NCBI GenBank assembly: GCA_963826795.1 | Contig: CAWGYT010000010.1 | Span: 620,001 to 684,000, forward strand | Reading direction: 5' to 3' | Source: CAWGYT01 sp963826795 | Lineage (GTDB): Bacteria > Planctomycetota > Planctomycetia > Pirellulales > Pirellulaceae | Length of the DNA: 64,000 nucleotides | In this document: piece by piece, positions 50,683 through 60,517 of the stretch | How the letters are laid out: each line of letters begins with the position of its first letter | How positions within the stretch are numbered: the first letter of the stretch is position 1 | Position numbers and translations under genes: made by a program | Notes under the pieces: model-generated | Seen by the model: only the letters and a program-made list of their open reading frames with translations | What the model was told of the DNA's origin: nothing | Database searches by the model: none

Positions 50683-52560
50683 ATGTGCGGCATTGCCGGT
50701 ATTTTGCAATTCTCGGGCGCGACTCCGGCCGTGGATCGAATTGAGTCGATGACGCGGCGGCAACGGCATCGTGGACCCGACGGCGAAGGGATCTTTCGAC
50801 GGCAGGGCGTGGCCCTCGGCCACCGCCGACTGTCGATTATTGACATCGATGGGGGACAGCAGCCGATGTCCAACGAAACCGGCGACATCTGGCTCACCTT
50901 CAACGGCGAAATCTACAACTTTCGCGAGCTTCGGCGAGAGCTTGCGGACCGAGGGCACGAATTCGCCAGCCAATCGGACTCGGAAGTCATCGTCCACGCC
51001 TACGAGGAGTGGGGCGACACGTGCGTCGAGCGACTGCGGGGAATGTTTGCCTTTGCGATCGCCGACTTTCCCCGACAGCGGCTGTTGTTGGCCCGCGACC
51101 AGCTGGGCATCAAGCCTCTGTTCTACCGAGTGGGCGCCGACTACGTCGCCTTCGCATCCGAATTGCCGGCGCTGCTTGGCACCGAGGCGGAGACACCGCG
51201 AATTAGCTGCCAGGCCCTGGACTACTATCTGCGTTATCGGTACATCCCGGCTCCCGCCACGGTCTATGAGTCGATCGTGCGACTTCCGGCCGCGCACATC
51301 TGGTCCTGTCGCTTTTCCGGCGAAGCGACTCGGCCGCGCGAATACTGGCGGTTGGATTTCTCGCCCGTCCCCGATGATCCGCAGCGGGATTGGCTCGGCG
51401 AGTTCGAACAAGTGCTGGACGAATCCGTCCGGGCTCACCTGGTTTCCGATGTCCCGCTCGGTGCATTTCTGTCGGGCGGAATCGATTCGACGCTGATCGC
51501 GGCCACGATGGCTCGCCACCTGCAGCAGCCGGTCAAGGCCTTCAGCATCGGGTTCGACGAGGGGGCCTACTCGGAGTTGAACTATGCCCGCCAGGCTGCC
51601 GACGCGCTGGGCGTTGAACTGCACACCGAAATCGTCCGTCCCGACGTCGTGGGAATCTTCGGCGAACTTTTCTCGCGGTATGGTGAGCCGTTTGCCGACA
51701 CTTCCGCGGTGCCCACGTGGTGCGTGGCGCGTTTGGCACGCGAGCATGTGACGACGGTCTTGTCGGGTGACGGGGCCGACGAGGCATTTGCGGGATACGG
51801 GCGTTACGATGCGTGGGTCCGAGACACGTTGCTGCACGATGCGAAACGCGCGCTGCGTCAACCCAAACATGTTTTGCGTCGCGCGCTGGCAACCGTCACG
51901 GGAACCTGGCCCGAGCGACTCCAGCGCTGGCAGGATCGTTTTGTCGGTGTGTTTGATCAGCCTGCTCGGCAGGCGCTCTGGCGGGACGACTATCGCGCCG
52001 TCGCGGGCGTCCCGTGCTCGGCGTTCGGCGATGCCGGTCGGCGGGCACGGCACCTGCCGCCACTGGAGTACGCGCAGTATCTCGACCTGAAAACCTACTT
52101 GCCCGGCGACATCTTGACGAAGGTGGACATCGCCACGATGTGTCACGGACTGGAGGCGCGAACGCCCTTTACGGACCTTCGCGTCATGGAGTTCGCCGCT
52201 CAAGTCCCCACTCGTTGGCGTCGTGCTTCGTCTCGTTTCTCGCAGCCGACGCTGAAGGCGCTGCCCAAACAATTGTTGATGCCACGATTTCCTGCCGCGT
52301 TCGTTCATCGTCGCAAGCAGGGGTTTGCCATTCCCGAGGCCGAGTGGCTGCAACGCGGCACACCGATCCGGGCCTGTTTTGACGATGTCGTGGCCAGCCC
52401 CCGAGCGCGGATCCGAGACTACTTCTCGCCCCCGCAGATCGAGCATTTGATTCGGCGTTTCGATGGCCAAGGGCAGCACGCCACAGGGCTTTGGCTGCTG
52501 CTGATTCTTGGGCTGTGGCTCGAGCAGCCGGGTCGCGGGGCGCAGCGGCTCGCCGCTTGA
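50683..52560 (+). CDS. asnB: Glutamine-hydrolysing asparagine synthase-like amidotransferase
   Basis: 625 residues from ATG 50683 with GGAGGA upstream. The N-terminal glutaminase domain starts with the nucleophile Cys2 (MCGIAGIL) and has HRGPDGEGIF and FNGEIYNFRELR. The synthase domain has GAFLSGGIDSTLIAATMARH (PP-loop) and TVLSGDGADEAFAGYGRYD. Length and style match the amidotransferase of exosortase-associated polysaccharide loci. In this setting it may amidate a uronic acid or an amino-acid side group rather than make asparagine. Intact. Confidence 0.9.
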   Translation: MCGIAGILQFSGATPAVDRIESMTRRQRHRGPDGEGIFRRQGVALGHRRLSIIDIDGGQQPMSNETGDIWLTFNGEIYNFRELRRELADRGHEFASQSDSEVIVHAYEEWGDTCVERLRGMFAFAIADFPRQRLLLARDQLGIKPLFYRVGADYVAFASELPALLGTEAETPRISCQALDYYLRYRYIPAPATVYESIVRLPAAHIWSCRFSGEATRPREYWRLDFSPVPDDPQRDWLGEFEQVLDESVRAHLVSDVPLGAFLSGGIDSTLIAATMARHLQQPVKAFSIGFDEGAYSELNYARQAADALGVELHTEIVRPDVVGIFGELFSRYGEPFADTSAVPTWCVARLAREHVTTVLSGDGADEAFAGYGRYDAWVRDTLLHDAKRALRQPKHVLRRALATVTGTWPERLQRWQDRFVGVFDQPARQALWRDDYRAVAGVPCSAFGDAGRRARHLPPLEYAQYLDLKTYLPGDILTKVDIATMCHGLEARTPFTDLRVMEFAAQVPTRWRRASSRFSQPTLKALPKQLLMPRFPAAFVHRRKQGFAIPEAEWLQRGTPIRACFDDVVASPRARIRDYFSPPQIEHLIRRFDGQGQHATGLWLLLILGLWLEQPGRGAQRLAA

Positions 52561-52587
52561 ATCGCGTGGCAACGAGGGAACCAATCG

Positions 52588-53829
52588 ATGAAGGTCTGTT
52601 TCAGTTGTCCGATGGCACGTCCGGTTTTCGAGCCGGCGCAGGCGGGACCCTTCGGGGGCTCGGAGGTGCGCGCGTTGATCTTCGCGCAAGGCCTTGCCGC
52701 GCAGGGCGCTCAAGTGCATGTCGTCGTCGAGTCTCACGCGCCCCTGGCACCTCAGCGGGTGGGAGATTGTCTGCTCCACTACCGACCGGTTCCTCCGCCT
52801 CTGCCACGCTGGCATGACGAGCCGAGCCGCTGGCGACGCTATCGACAATGGCCGATCGTCACCCTGCGGCGCGGTCTTCGCTCGCTCGGCAAACGCCTTC
52901 CCGGGCTGGCGGCCAAACCGACCCCGCTCCCGCTGGTGCTGGCAGGGATCGCGGCCGACGTGTACGCCTGTTTCGGGGTTCACGGGCACGCCGCGTCGGT
53001 GATTGCCACGGCCCGGCGGAAGGGACGGCCCAGCGTTCTGTTCTTGGCCTCCGACACCGATTTGGCCGCCGAATATCAAGCGGGTACGTCGGTTCGCAAT
53101 GCCTACGGCCAAACAGCGGCGGAATGTCGCTTCGCGATCGAGAACGCCTCTCGGATCCTCGCCCAGACGCGATCCCAGCAGCTGCTCTTGCGGGAGCGGT
53201 TCGGACGGGGATCCACGTTGATCCGCAATCCGGTTTTTCAGCCGAAAGCGCAGGCGCCAGCGGCGGCGGACCGGAACATCGACGTCTTGTGGATTGGCCG
53301 CGCCGATACGTTTTCCAAACGCGCCGATCTTGCGCTGGAAGTCGCGCGCCGCTGTCCCCAACTTCGCTTTACGCTGGTCATGAATCCCCGGGATCGGCAC
53401 GTCGACCAACAGCTGCGGCGCCTTGTTCCTCCGAATGCGACCGTGATTCCGACGGTTCCCTGGACCCAGATCGAAACCTTGTTTCGGCGGGCGAAACTGC
53501 TGCTCAATACCTCGACGGCCGAAGGGTTCCCGAATACGTTCTTGCAAGCCGCACAGCATGGCGTTCCGATTCTCTCACTGAACGTCGATCCCGAGGGAAT
53601 GCTGGGGCGGCACGAGTGTGGATGGCACGCCGAGGGCGACCTGGATCGCCTCGTGTGGCAACTCCGGCACTGCCTGCGTGAACCCGAGCGGCTCGAAGCG
53701 GCCCGACTGGCCGGCCCCCGCTATGTCGCTCGGTTCCACGACTCGGAGGCCCGTTGCGACGAGCTGTATCGCGTCTTGCAACGGGTCGTTTTGCGGCTTG
53801 GACCTGGGCGGATGGAGTTGGCCGCATGA
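52588..53829 (+). CDS. GT4-like glycosyltransferase, first of three paralogs
   Basis: 413 residues from ATG 52588. N-terminal loop GPFGGSEVRALIFAQGLAAQ; C-terminal Rossmann domain with VLWIGRADTFSKRADLALEV and TAEGFPNTFLQAAQHGVPIL. The usual EX7E is EX7Q here (E in EGF, Q in LQA). The stop overlaps the next gene as ATGA. Two sister genes follow with the same layout. Substrate unknown. Confidence 0.88.
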   Translation: MKVCFSCPMARPVFEPAQAGPFGGSEVRALIFAQGLAAQGAQVHVVVESHAPLAPQRVGDCLLHYRPVPPPLPRWHDEPSRWRRYRQWPIVTLRRGLRSLGKRLPGLAAKPTPLPLVLAGIAADVYACFGVHGHAASVIATARRKGRPSVLFLASDTDLAAEYQAGTSVRNAYGQTAAECRFAIENASRILAQTRSQQLLLRERFGRGSTLIRNPVFQPKAQAPAAADRNIDVLWIGRADTFSKRADLALEVARRCPQLRFTLVMNPRDRHVDQQLRRLVPPNATVIPTVPWTQIETLFRRAKLLLNTSTAEGFPNTFLQAAQHGVPILSLNVDPEGMLGRHECGWHAEGDLDRLVWQLRHCLREPERLEAARLAGPRYVARFHDSEARCDELYRVLQRVVLRLGPGRMELAA

Positions 53830-55085
53830 CAGTCGCTCGCGACCGGCGACCGGACGTTGGTTCCCCGGTTCGTATCCGGGTGTCGGTGGACTGCCCCGGC
53901 GCTCTGCCCGTGCTTTGCCCCGACGCCGCCGGCGGGATTGGAGGCGCCGAAGTGCGGGCCGTGACCTTTGCTCACGCTCTGGCGGAGCGTCCCGAATTCG
54001 ACTTGGCCATGATTGTTTCGAGCGAGCTTCCGCGGCCGACACAGAAGATCGATGGCTTGACGGTCCACTTCGAGCCCCGCCGCCTCGCTCAACCGTCGAC
54101 GCCGTGGGAAGCCGCCTGGCGGCACGTCCAGGCGGCCTCGATCCGCTGGTCCGGATCGATGTCGAAGCGGTGGGTTGGTGTTCCCGCACGTCGGCCGTTT
54201 CACGAGCGTCTTGCCTGGGACACGCTGCTTTGCTTCGGCGTCACGAATCGCACCGCCTCGCTGGTGCGCTCGGCACGCCGCACGGGCCGCCGCGCGATCG
54301 TGTTCCTCACAACGGACCGAACACTTGATGATCTGCAACGTCGTGGGCGGCGCGACCGAGGGGTTTACGGGGAGCTTGGCTGCCTGTGCCGATATGCGGT
54401 TCGCAACGCGGCGGAGATCGTCGTACAGAAAAAGTCCCAGCAGCTCGCGCTGCGCCAGCGCTTTGGCTTGGAGTCCCATTTGATTCGAAATCCGATCCGT
54501 CTCGAGACTGTCGAGTCTCCGCGTGATGAGCTCCCGCGACTTCCCGCGTCACCGTGCGTGCTGTGGGTCGGACGCGGCGATACCTTTTCGAAACGAGCCG
54601 ACTTGTGTCTGGCGCTGGCGCACCGCTGTCCCGCTTGGCCCTTCGTCGTGGTCATGAATCGTCACGAAGAGGCCGCTTACGCTCAGCTGCTGAGCCATGT
54701 CCCGCCCAATGTGACGCTGATCGAGCGGGTTTCGTTGGCGGTCAGCGACCAGCTTTACCAGCGTGCTCGGCTGGTGATCAACACGTCGATGGCCGAAGGA
54801 TTCCCGAACTCGTTTCTCCAGGCCGGCAAATACGGCGTGCCGGTCGTGTCCCTGCACGTGGACCCCGACGGATTACTGAATCAGGTCGGGGGAGGCGTCT
54901 GTGTGGGTGGCGATCTGGCAGCCATGGCGGGAACGATCGAGCGGCTGATGTTGGCGGGTGACGACTATCGTCGGATGGCGAGTGCGATTGCCAAATACAC
55001 GGCCGAATTTCACGGGCTGCCGGAATGCGCAGCCCGGTTGGCTCAACTCATTCTGGAGGGAACGCCGCGAGTCTCGGCGGCGTGA
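53826..55085 (+). CDS. GT4-like glycosyltransferase, second paralog
   Basis: 419 residues from ATG 53826, overlapping its predecessor by four bases. N-terminal GGIGGAEVRAVTFAHALAER, then VLWVGRGDTFSKRADLCLAL and MAEGFPNSFLQAGKYGVPVV (again EX7Q). Clearly homologous to the genes on both sides, by duplication. Intact. Confidence 0.88.
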   Translation: MTVARDRRPDVGSPVRIRVSVDCPGALPVLCPDAAGGIGGAEVRAVTFAHALAERPEFDLAMIVSSELPRPTQKIDGLTVHFEPRRLAQPSTPWEAAWRHVQAASIRWSGSMSKRWVGVPARRPFHERLAWDTLLCFGVTNRTASLVRSARRTGRRAIVFLTTDRTLDDLQRRGRRDRGVYGELGCLCRYAVRNAAEIVVQKKSQQLALRQRFGLESHLIRNPIRLETVESPRDELPRLPASPCVLWVGRGDTFSKRADLCLALAHRCPAWPFVVVMNRHEEAAYAQLLSHVPPNVTLIERVSLAVSDQLYQRARLVINTSMAEGFPNSFLQAGKYGVPVVSLHVDPDGLLNQVGGGVCVGGDLAAMAGTIERLMLAGDDYRRMASAIAKYTAEFHGLPECAARLAQLILEGTPRVSAA

Positions 55086-55154
55086 ATCTCGGCTGGGAAC
55101 TCGCACGCTCGCAAGCCGCGGCACAGGTAACACGCGCAATCGCAAGAGGACGCC

Positions 55155-56360
55155 ATGCACATTGTCTTCGTGAGACTTCCCGCAACGCCGCTGTTGGACC
55201 GCCGCGTCGCAGGCGTATTCGGCGGCGCGGAGGTGCGGGCCTGGACCTTTGCCCGCGCGCTGGCTCAACGCAAGACCCACCGTGTCGGGTTCGCCGTCCG
55301 TTCGGCAGGAGCCCCCTTGGCGGCGTCTTGCGAGCAGGTACAGATCCACGCGATTCCAAGCCGCCGCCGCGCCCGGGACCGGGCCTGGTCATGGCAGCAA
55401 TGGTGGCAAGGGCCCCATGATATCGCACGGCGAAACCTGCACTCGTTCCGCTCGAAGCTTCGCCGAACTCCCCCGGTCGAGGCCGCGTTTTGTCAACTGG
55501 AAGCGGACGTTCTGGCCGCCTTCGGCCTGCACGATCCGACGGCGTCGGTGGTCGAATCGGCCCACGCCTCAGGGAAAAAGGCGATCGTCTTTTTGACGTC
55601 GGACCACGACGTCCAGGTCGCGCTCGAGCCGCGCCGGATGGGCCGCCGTCGCGACGTCCGCCGACATCGTTTCGCGCTGCTCCACGCCGATCTGGTCGTC
55701 GCGCAAACCGAGCTTCAGCGGGAGGCAGTGGCGAGGGCGGGACAGCAGGTTGTCTTGATTCGTAATCCCATCGACACGCGACTTCCGGCCGGGCGGCCGT
55801 TGCCCCTGGACCAGCGCCCGTACGTGCTGTGGGTCGGCCGCGCCGACGCGGACTGCAAACGCGCTGACCTGTGCTGGCAGCTGGCTGTGTCCTGCCCTGA
55901 AGTTCCCCTCGTCGCTATTTTGAATCGCCAAGACGATCGACTTGCCAAGCGGTTGATGTCCCGTGTCCCGCCGAACCTACGTGTGGTGAGCCAGGTGGCG
56001 TGGAGGGACAGCGAGTCACTTTACCGCGAGGCCCGGGCGCTGCTCAACACGTCCGAGAGCGAGGGGTTCCCCAACGCGTTTCTGCAGGCCGCCAAGCATG
56101 GTGTCCCGATTCTCTCGCGACGCGTGAATCCCGATCAGGTGCTGACGCGGCACGGGATCGGATTTGTGGCAGGTGACCACCTCGAAACCCTCGCCGCGAT
56201 GCTGCGTCGCGTGTGGCACGAGCCCCAGCGGTTCTGCCAGGTCGCGGCAGCGGGTCGGCGGTACGTTGTGGAACATCACGATCTGGAGGCGCGGGTGGAC
56301 GATCTGGAGGCCGCTGCACAGGCCCTCTTGCCGGCTCGCTCGGCCGTCGCCGCGGCTTGA
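55155..56360 (+). CDS. GT4-like glycosyltransferase, third paralog
   Basis: 401 residues from ATG 55155 with AGAGGA upstream. N-terminal FGGAEVRAWTFARALAQR; VLWVGRADADCKRADLCWQL; SEGFPNAFLQAAKHGVPIL (EX7Q). It lies 69 bases after the second paralog. Intact. Three distinct linkages in one glycan would explain three copies. Confidence 0.88.
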   Translation: MHIVFVRLPATPLLDRRVAGVFGGAEVRAWTFARALAQRKTHRVGFAVRSAGAPLAASCEQVQIHAIPSRRRARDRAWSWQQWWQGPHDIARRNLHSFRSKLRRTPPVEAAFCQLEADVLAAFGLHDPTASVVESAHASGKKAIVFLTSDHDVQVALEPRRMGRRRDVRRHRFALLHADLVVAQTELQREAVARAGQQVVLIRNPIDTRLPAGRPLPLDQRPYVLWVGRADADCKRADLCWQLAVSCPEVPLVAILNRQDDRLAKRLMSRVPPNLRVVSQVAWRDSESLYREARALLNTSESEGFPNAFLQAAKHGVPILSRRVNPDQVLTRHGIGFVAGDHLETLAAMLRRVWHEPQRFCQVAAAGRRYVVEHHDLEARVDDLEAAAQALLPARSAVAAA

Positions 56361-56453
56361 TCGTCGAACGGGACCGCCTGATCTTGGAGGTTCGGCCGGG
56401 TCTATGGTAAAAGACGCCCTCCGCAGCTCGACCCTTTTGGGAAATCCTCGCCC

Positions 56454-58435
56454 ATGAATAACTTTGCTCGTGCCCTCCGACTGGCTCTCCGTTATCGCTG
56501 GACCGTCGCCGGCACCTTCTTTTTTTCGTGCGTTGTCGCCGTTTTCTGGGGTGGCAACATCGGGGCCCTGTATCCCGTGATTCAAGTGGCGTTTCAAGGA
56601 CGCTCCCTCCAGAAGTGGGTCGATGACGAGCTGGACGTGTCCCGGATGAGAGTTGCCCAGTACCAACAGGAACTTTCCTTGCTGGAGCAGTCCGCGGAGC
56701 GGTCATCGACGGACCGAGCGAAACAAGAGCAGCTGCAATTCGATCTTCAGGCCGAGCAGCGATCGATTCAATTGCGCGCCGCACTCAAGCCCTGGATCGA
56801 CCGGTTTCTGCCTCAGGATCCATTCCAAACCGTGGCCGTGATTGTCGCGCTGCTCATTCTGGCCACGATTGTCAAAGGCGTTTTTATTTTTGCCAGCTCG
56901 ATGTGTGTGGCGCGGCTGGAGCAGTTGGTCAGTTTCGATCTTCGGCGGCAGTTCTACCATCAGGCCTTGCAAATGGATCTAGACGCCTTTGGCCAAGAGC
57001 GAACCAGTGGGCTTTTGAGTCGCTTCAATGCGGATATCGGCTTTCTGACGGCGGGTATCAAGAACCTGTTCGGCAGTGCCATTCGCGAGCCACTGAAGAT
57101 GATCGCGTGTCTGATCGGGGCCTCGCTGATCAGCTGGAGACTGCTGGTCTTCTCGCTGATCTTGACGCCGGCCATCGGTTTCATGATGCGTAAACTGGCC
57201 AGCTCAATCAAACGCGCCAATCGCCGCGTGCTGGAAGAGATCACTCAGCTGTATGGGGTCCTGACCGAAACGTTCAACGGGATCCAGACGGTGCAAGCGT
57301 ACACGCTGGAACAACGGGAACGGCGGAAATTTCACCGTGTTTCGAAGCAGTGTTTGCGCAAGAACATGCGGATCGCGTTCTATAGCTCGCTGACCAAGCC
57401 GCTGACCGAGACGATGGGCATCACGATGATTGCCCTGGCCCTCTTGGCAGGTGCCTACCTGACACTCAACGAAGAAACCCACTTGTTCGGCATCCGGCTC
57501 TGTGATCGCCGCCTCGATATGCCGTCGTTGTTGATCTTCTACGCGCTGCTGGTGGGAACGACCGAGCCGGCGCGAAAGCTATCGGAGATCTTCAACTCGA
57601 TTCAAGCGGGCCTCGCCGCCGCCGACCGACTTTATCCGCTCCTGGACCAGGAATCGACCATTGTCAGCCCGCGCGAGCCGCGAGTCCTGCCGGCCGCGCA
57701 CCAACAGCTGGTCTTCGAGGGGGTTCATTTTCACTATGTGGCTGGCAATCCCGTGTTGCAGGACATCGATCTGACGGTGCGTTTCGGCGAAACGATCGCC
57801 ATCGTCGGTCCCAACGGTTGCGGCAAGACGACCTTGGTCCAGCTGATTCCGCGGTTCTTCGATCCCAGCCAGGGCGCGTCCGGCTGGATGACTTGGACTT
57901 GCGCCAGGTGCGGCTCCGCGATCTGCGTCAGCGGATCGGCCTTGTGACCCAGCAGTCGCCGCTGTTTGATGACACGGTCTACGAGAACATACACTGCGGG
58001 CGACTCGGCGCGACGGAAGCCGAGGTGATTGCGGCGGCCAAGAAGGCCCGCGCCCACCGCTTCATCACGGAACGCTTGTCCGACGGGTACCAGACCGTGG
58101 TCGGTGCCTCCGGCAGCCGACTCTCGGGCGGTCAGCGGCAACGTCTGGCGCTGGCTCGCGCCATTCTCCGCGATCCGGAGATTTTGATTCTGGATGAGGC
58201 GACCAGCCAGATCGATGTCGAAAGCGAGCAACTGATCCACCAGGCACTCGAAGAGTTTGCACGGGGGCGAACCGTCTTCCTGATCACGCATCGGCTCGCG
58301 ACGCTCGAATTAGCAGATCGGATCCTCGTGATGGAAGGCGGCCGAATCTCGGACTTTGGCACGCATGCGGAACTGATCGCACGATGCGGCTTTTACCAGC
58401 GTCTCTACGCGCTGCAGTACCAGCAGTCGGCATGA
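56454..58435 (+). CDS. ABC exporter, MsbA-like half transporter (one frameshift)
   Basis: About 660 residues from ATG 56454. A membrane domain of six helices, with an unusual hydrophilic coiled-coil loop after the first helix (VAQYQQELSLLEQSAERSS onward). ATPase domain: IAIVGPNGCGKTTLVQL (Walker A), VTQQSPLFDDTVYENI (Q-loop), LSGGQRQRLALARAIL (signature), ILILDEATSQID (Walker B) and FLITHRLATLE (H-loop). A lost base near 57880 splits the nucleotide-binding domain. Probably exports the lipid-linked or free product of the island. Confidence 0.9.
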
Positions 58436-58439
58436 CGTG

Positions 58440-58563
58440 TCGTGGTAGGAAATGGGGGCGTGGTGGGAAATGGGGGCGTGGTAGGAAATGGGGCGGGTGG
58501 AAATGGGGGCCTGACCCCTTTTCCCAACCCCAAATCTCAGCCGTGACACGGTACTAGGTCACA
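58440..58563 (-). repeat. Dispersed intergenic repeat, copy B, with internal tandem units
   Basis: In reverse orientation it reads CTAGTACCGTGTCACGGCTG, TTTGGGGTTGGGAAAAGGGG, matching copy A at 48626. Next to it, nearer the ABC gene, GGGGGCGTGGTAGGAAAT-type units of about 19 bp repeat three to four times (58440-58511). It begins within a few bases of the ABC exporter stop and supplies the stop codon of the BON gene. Confidence 0.8.
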
Positions 58564-58772
58564 TCGATCTGGTTGATCAGCTCGCAACCGCTCGCGACCG
58601 TCCGCACAAGTTCTTGCGCCAGCTGCTTTTGGTAGAAGCTCTGAACATGTCCTGACAGTACGAGCGACGTACCCGACCGCTCGACCCGCAAGTCGCGCAG
58701 GGCCCGAATGGGGCTGCTAAAGAGTGCGTGTTGGGCGCGTTCGTGCAAATGCGTGGCCTCAGCTTCGGCCAT
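58554..58772 (-). CDS. Small BON-domain protein
   Basis: 72 residues from ATG 58772. One BON domain: ALFSSPIRALRDLRVERSGT, LVLSGHVQSFYQKQLAQELV and LINQIDVT. No signal peptide, so cytoplasmic or a partner of another protein. GGAGG lies just upstream. Role unknown. Confidence 0.8.
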   Translation of the reverse strand: MAEAEATHLHERAQHALFSSPIRALRDLRVERSGTSLVLSGHVQSFYQKQLAQELVRTVASGCELINQIDVT

Positions 58773-59082
58773 GAGAATTCACCTCCTTGTTGGCTCGAAC
58801 GTGTGCGTCCGGCCTGGTGGACCACATTTCGAGGAAGTCAAACTCGACGATGCTTGGTTCCGAGCTGTTCTTCTGAGCGTCGCTCATTTGGACGCGGCGG
58901 CCATTCTCAGCGCGGCTCGCTTCCGCGCTGGCCTTCGCCAGCTGACGAAGCCCGCGACATCGGGCCGAGAAGGTCTCGGCAGATCCTCCACGGCGTGCAG
59001 GCGAAACGTCGAACCATGATTGCGACGATACCGACATGAAGATCACGAGGGGCAGGATCTTGTTCCGCGTCGGTGCGAAAGC
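58773..59082. other. Gap upstream of the BON gene, no gene supported
   Basis: 310 bases. A minus-strand frame (58759-59046) is open but starts with GTG, lacks a ribosome site, and has no family features. A promoter for the BON gene is expected here but I see no clear boxes. Confidence 0.4.
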
Positions 59083-59111
59083 AAAAATTGACGAGCTCCG
59101 CTTAGCTCGTC
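59083..59111 (-). terminator. Rho-independent terminator after cysC
   Basis: Minus-strand stem GACGAGCT/AGCTCGTC (59111-59104 and 59097-59090) with a six-base loop, followed by five T residues on that strand (A-run 59083-59087). It lies 36 bases after the cysC stop. Confidence 0.85.
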
Positions 59112-59146
59112 TCTGTTCTTAACCTACTCCCGTTGCGCGCGGAATG

Positions 59147-59821
59147 TCAAGCCCGCGCAGGGATCTTCCCGCGATTCACGAGATCTTCAATGACGCGTTC
59201 GGCGAGCTGATGCGGATCGCATTGGTCGGAGTCAAGCGTGAGCTCGGGGTTGAGTGGAGCTTCGTAGGGGGCGTCGATCCCGGTGAAGTCTTTGATCTTC
59301 CCAGCCCTGGCTTGTCGGTACAGTCCTTTGGGGTCGCGACGTTCGCAAACCTCCAGCGGGGCGTTGACAAACACTTCCAGAAAGTCATCGTGACGACCGC
59401 GGGTCACGATTTGCCGGCGGGCGGCGTCGCGATCCCGTCGATAGGGACTGACAAAGGCCGTTAAGGTAATTAAGCCGGCGGAGCAGAATAACTGAGCGAC
59501 CGCAGCGAGTCGGCGGATGTTTTCTTCGCGGTCGATCGCTCCAAACCCCAGCCCGAATCGATCCGCAAACGCCTCACCGTGTTCTTCGGACAGCATGGCG
59601 GGACTCGCGTTCAATCCATGGCGAAGATTGTCGCCATCCAGCAGAAACGTCCGAACTCCGGCGTCGTGCAGCTGGCGGTCCACCAGGTTGGCGATTGTGC
59701 TCTTACCGCAGCCGCTGAGACCGGTGAACCAGACGACGCATCCGGAGTGCCCCGCCAATCGCTCGCGATCGGCGCGCGAGACATTGTGGTCGTGCCAAGT
59801 CACCTGGGTTTCTCGATTCAT
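59147..59821 (-). CDS. cysC: Adenylylsulfate (APS) kinase
   Basis: 224 residues from ATG 59821, with AGGAAAG nine bases upstream. P-loop VVWFTGLSGCGKSTIANLVD; FLLDGDNLRHGLN; IRRLAAVAQLFCSAGLITLTAFVSPYRRDRD; and KGLYRQARAGKIKDFTGIDAPYE. Makes PAPS, the sulfate donor for sulfotransferases such as the one at 39 kb. Intact and single-domain. Confidence 0.95.
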   Translation of the reverse strand: MNRETQVTWHDHNVSRADRERLAGHSGCVVWFTGLSGCGKSTIANLVDRQLHDAGVRTFLLDGDNLRHGLNASPAMLSEEHGEAFADRFGLGFGAIDREENIRRLAAVAQLFCSAGLITLTAFVSPYRRDRDAARRQIVTRGRHDDFLEVFVNAPLEVCERRDPKGLYRQARAGKIKDFTGIDAPYEAPLNPELTLDSDQCDPHQLAERVIEDLVNRGKIPARA

Positions 59822-60517
59822 GACGTCCGACTTTCCTGCAGCCATTTCGAACGAGGAGGTGGACCGAGCGACCGCGACGGGTGGCTCGGAACCGACCCTG
59901 CTACTATACCGCGGCCGAAGTCTCAAAAAAGCCGGGCATCCCGCTCGTGAGTCCCTCGTTGCTCAGGTTCGGCCGCGGCGGTCGTACCTTGGATGGTTGA
60001 AGCCTCGCTTGACGAGCTCGGCAAAAGCGGCGAGATTAGCGTCGGGGCCAAAGTGCGCCGTGGCGGCTTGCTGACCGGCCCAGGGCTTCTGTGCGGGACG
60101 GTGGCCTCGGTTCGGCGAGTTGAGCCAAGGATTGCAATCATCGGCCCCTGGGGGTACATTGCAGCAAGATTTGGGGACCTTGTTAGCTTAGGATGTCAGC
60201 GTAGGATTCCCTCGCGAAGCGACAGCAGCGAAGTCGGGCGTCAAGCGGTTTTTCGGCGACCGCGTCAGGTTGGCGAAAGTCGAGCGACCGGAAGGTCGAT
60301 AGCATTGTTCGCTTGCCGTGCTTCGACTTCACGTGAAGGGCCGGTGTGAACTTCCCAGCTCGTTGAGAGCGCCAAGAGTACGTGATCGAAATTTCCCAGG
60401 TTGCCGACCGACGTCCGTGTCGCCAATCGGGGGGGCGTGCGAAGATGGCGTGACGCGCGAGTATCGGTACGAGTTGGGTTTGAGCGTACGGACTCGATAG
60501 GACCCGATAAGGAAAGA
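59822..60517. other. Gap between divergent cysC and glgP
   Basis: Nearly 700 bases with no gene I can support. A plus-strand frame (59993-60349) lacks a ribosome site and protein-like sequence. A hairpin with a GGAA loop (CGACC-GGAA-GGTCG) lies at about 60285-60298. Promoters for both genes should be here. Confidence 0.4.

Noticed and set aside
50572..53559. A minus-strand frame of 995 codons antisense to asnB and the first GT4 gene
   Set aside because: Open because of the GC-rich third positions of the plus-strand genes. No family motifs, while both plus-strand genes have complete catalytic motifs and ribosome sites.
59993..60349. A 118-codon plus-strand frame between cysC and glgP
   Set aside because: No ribosome site, low-complexity composition and no family features.
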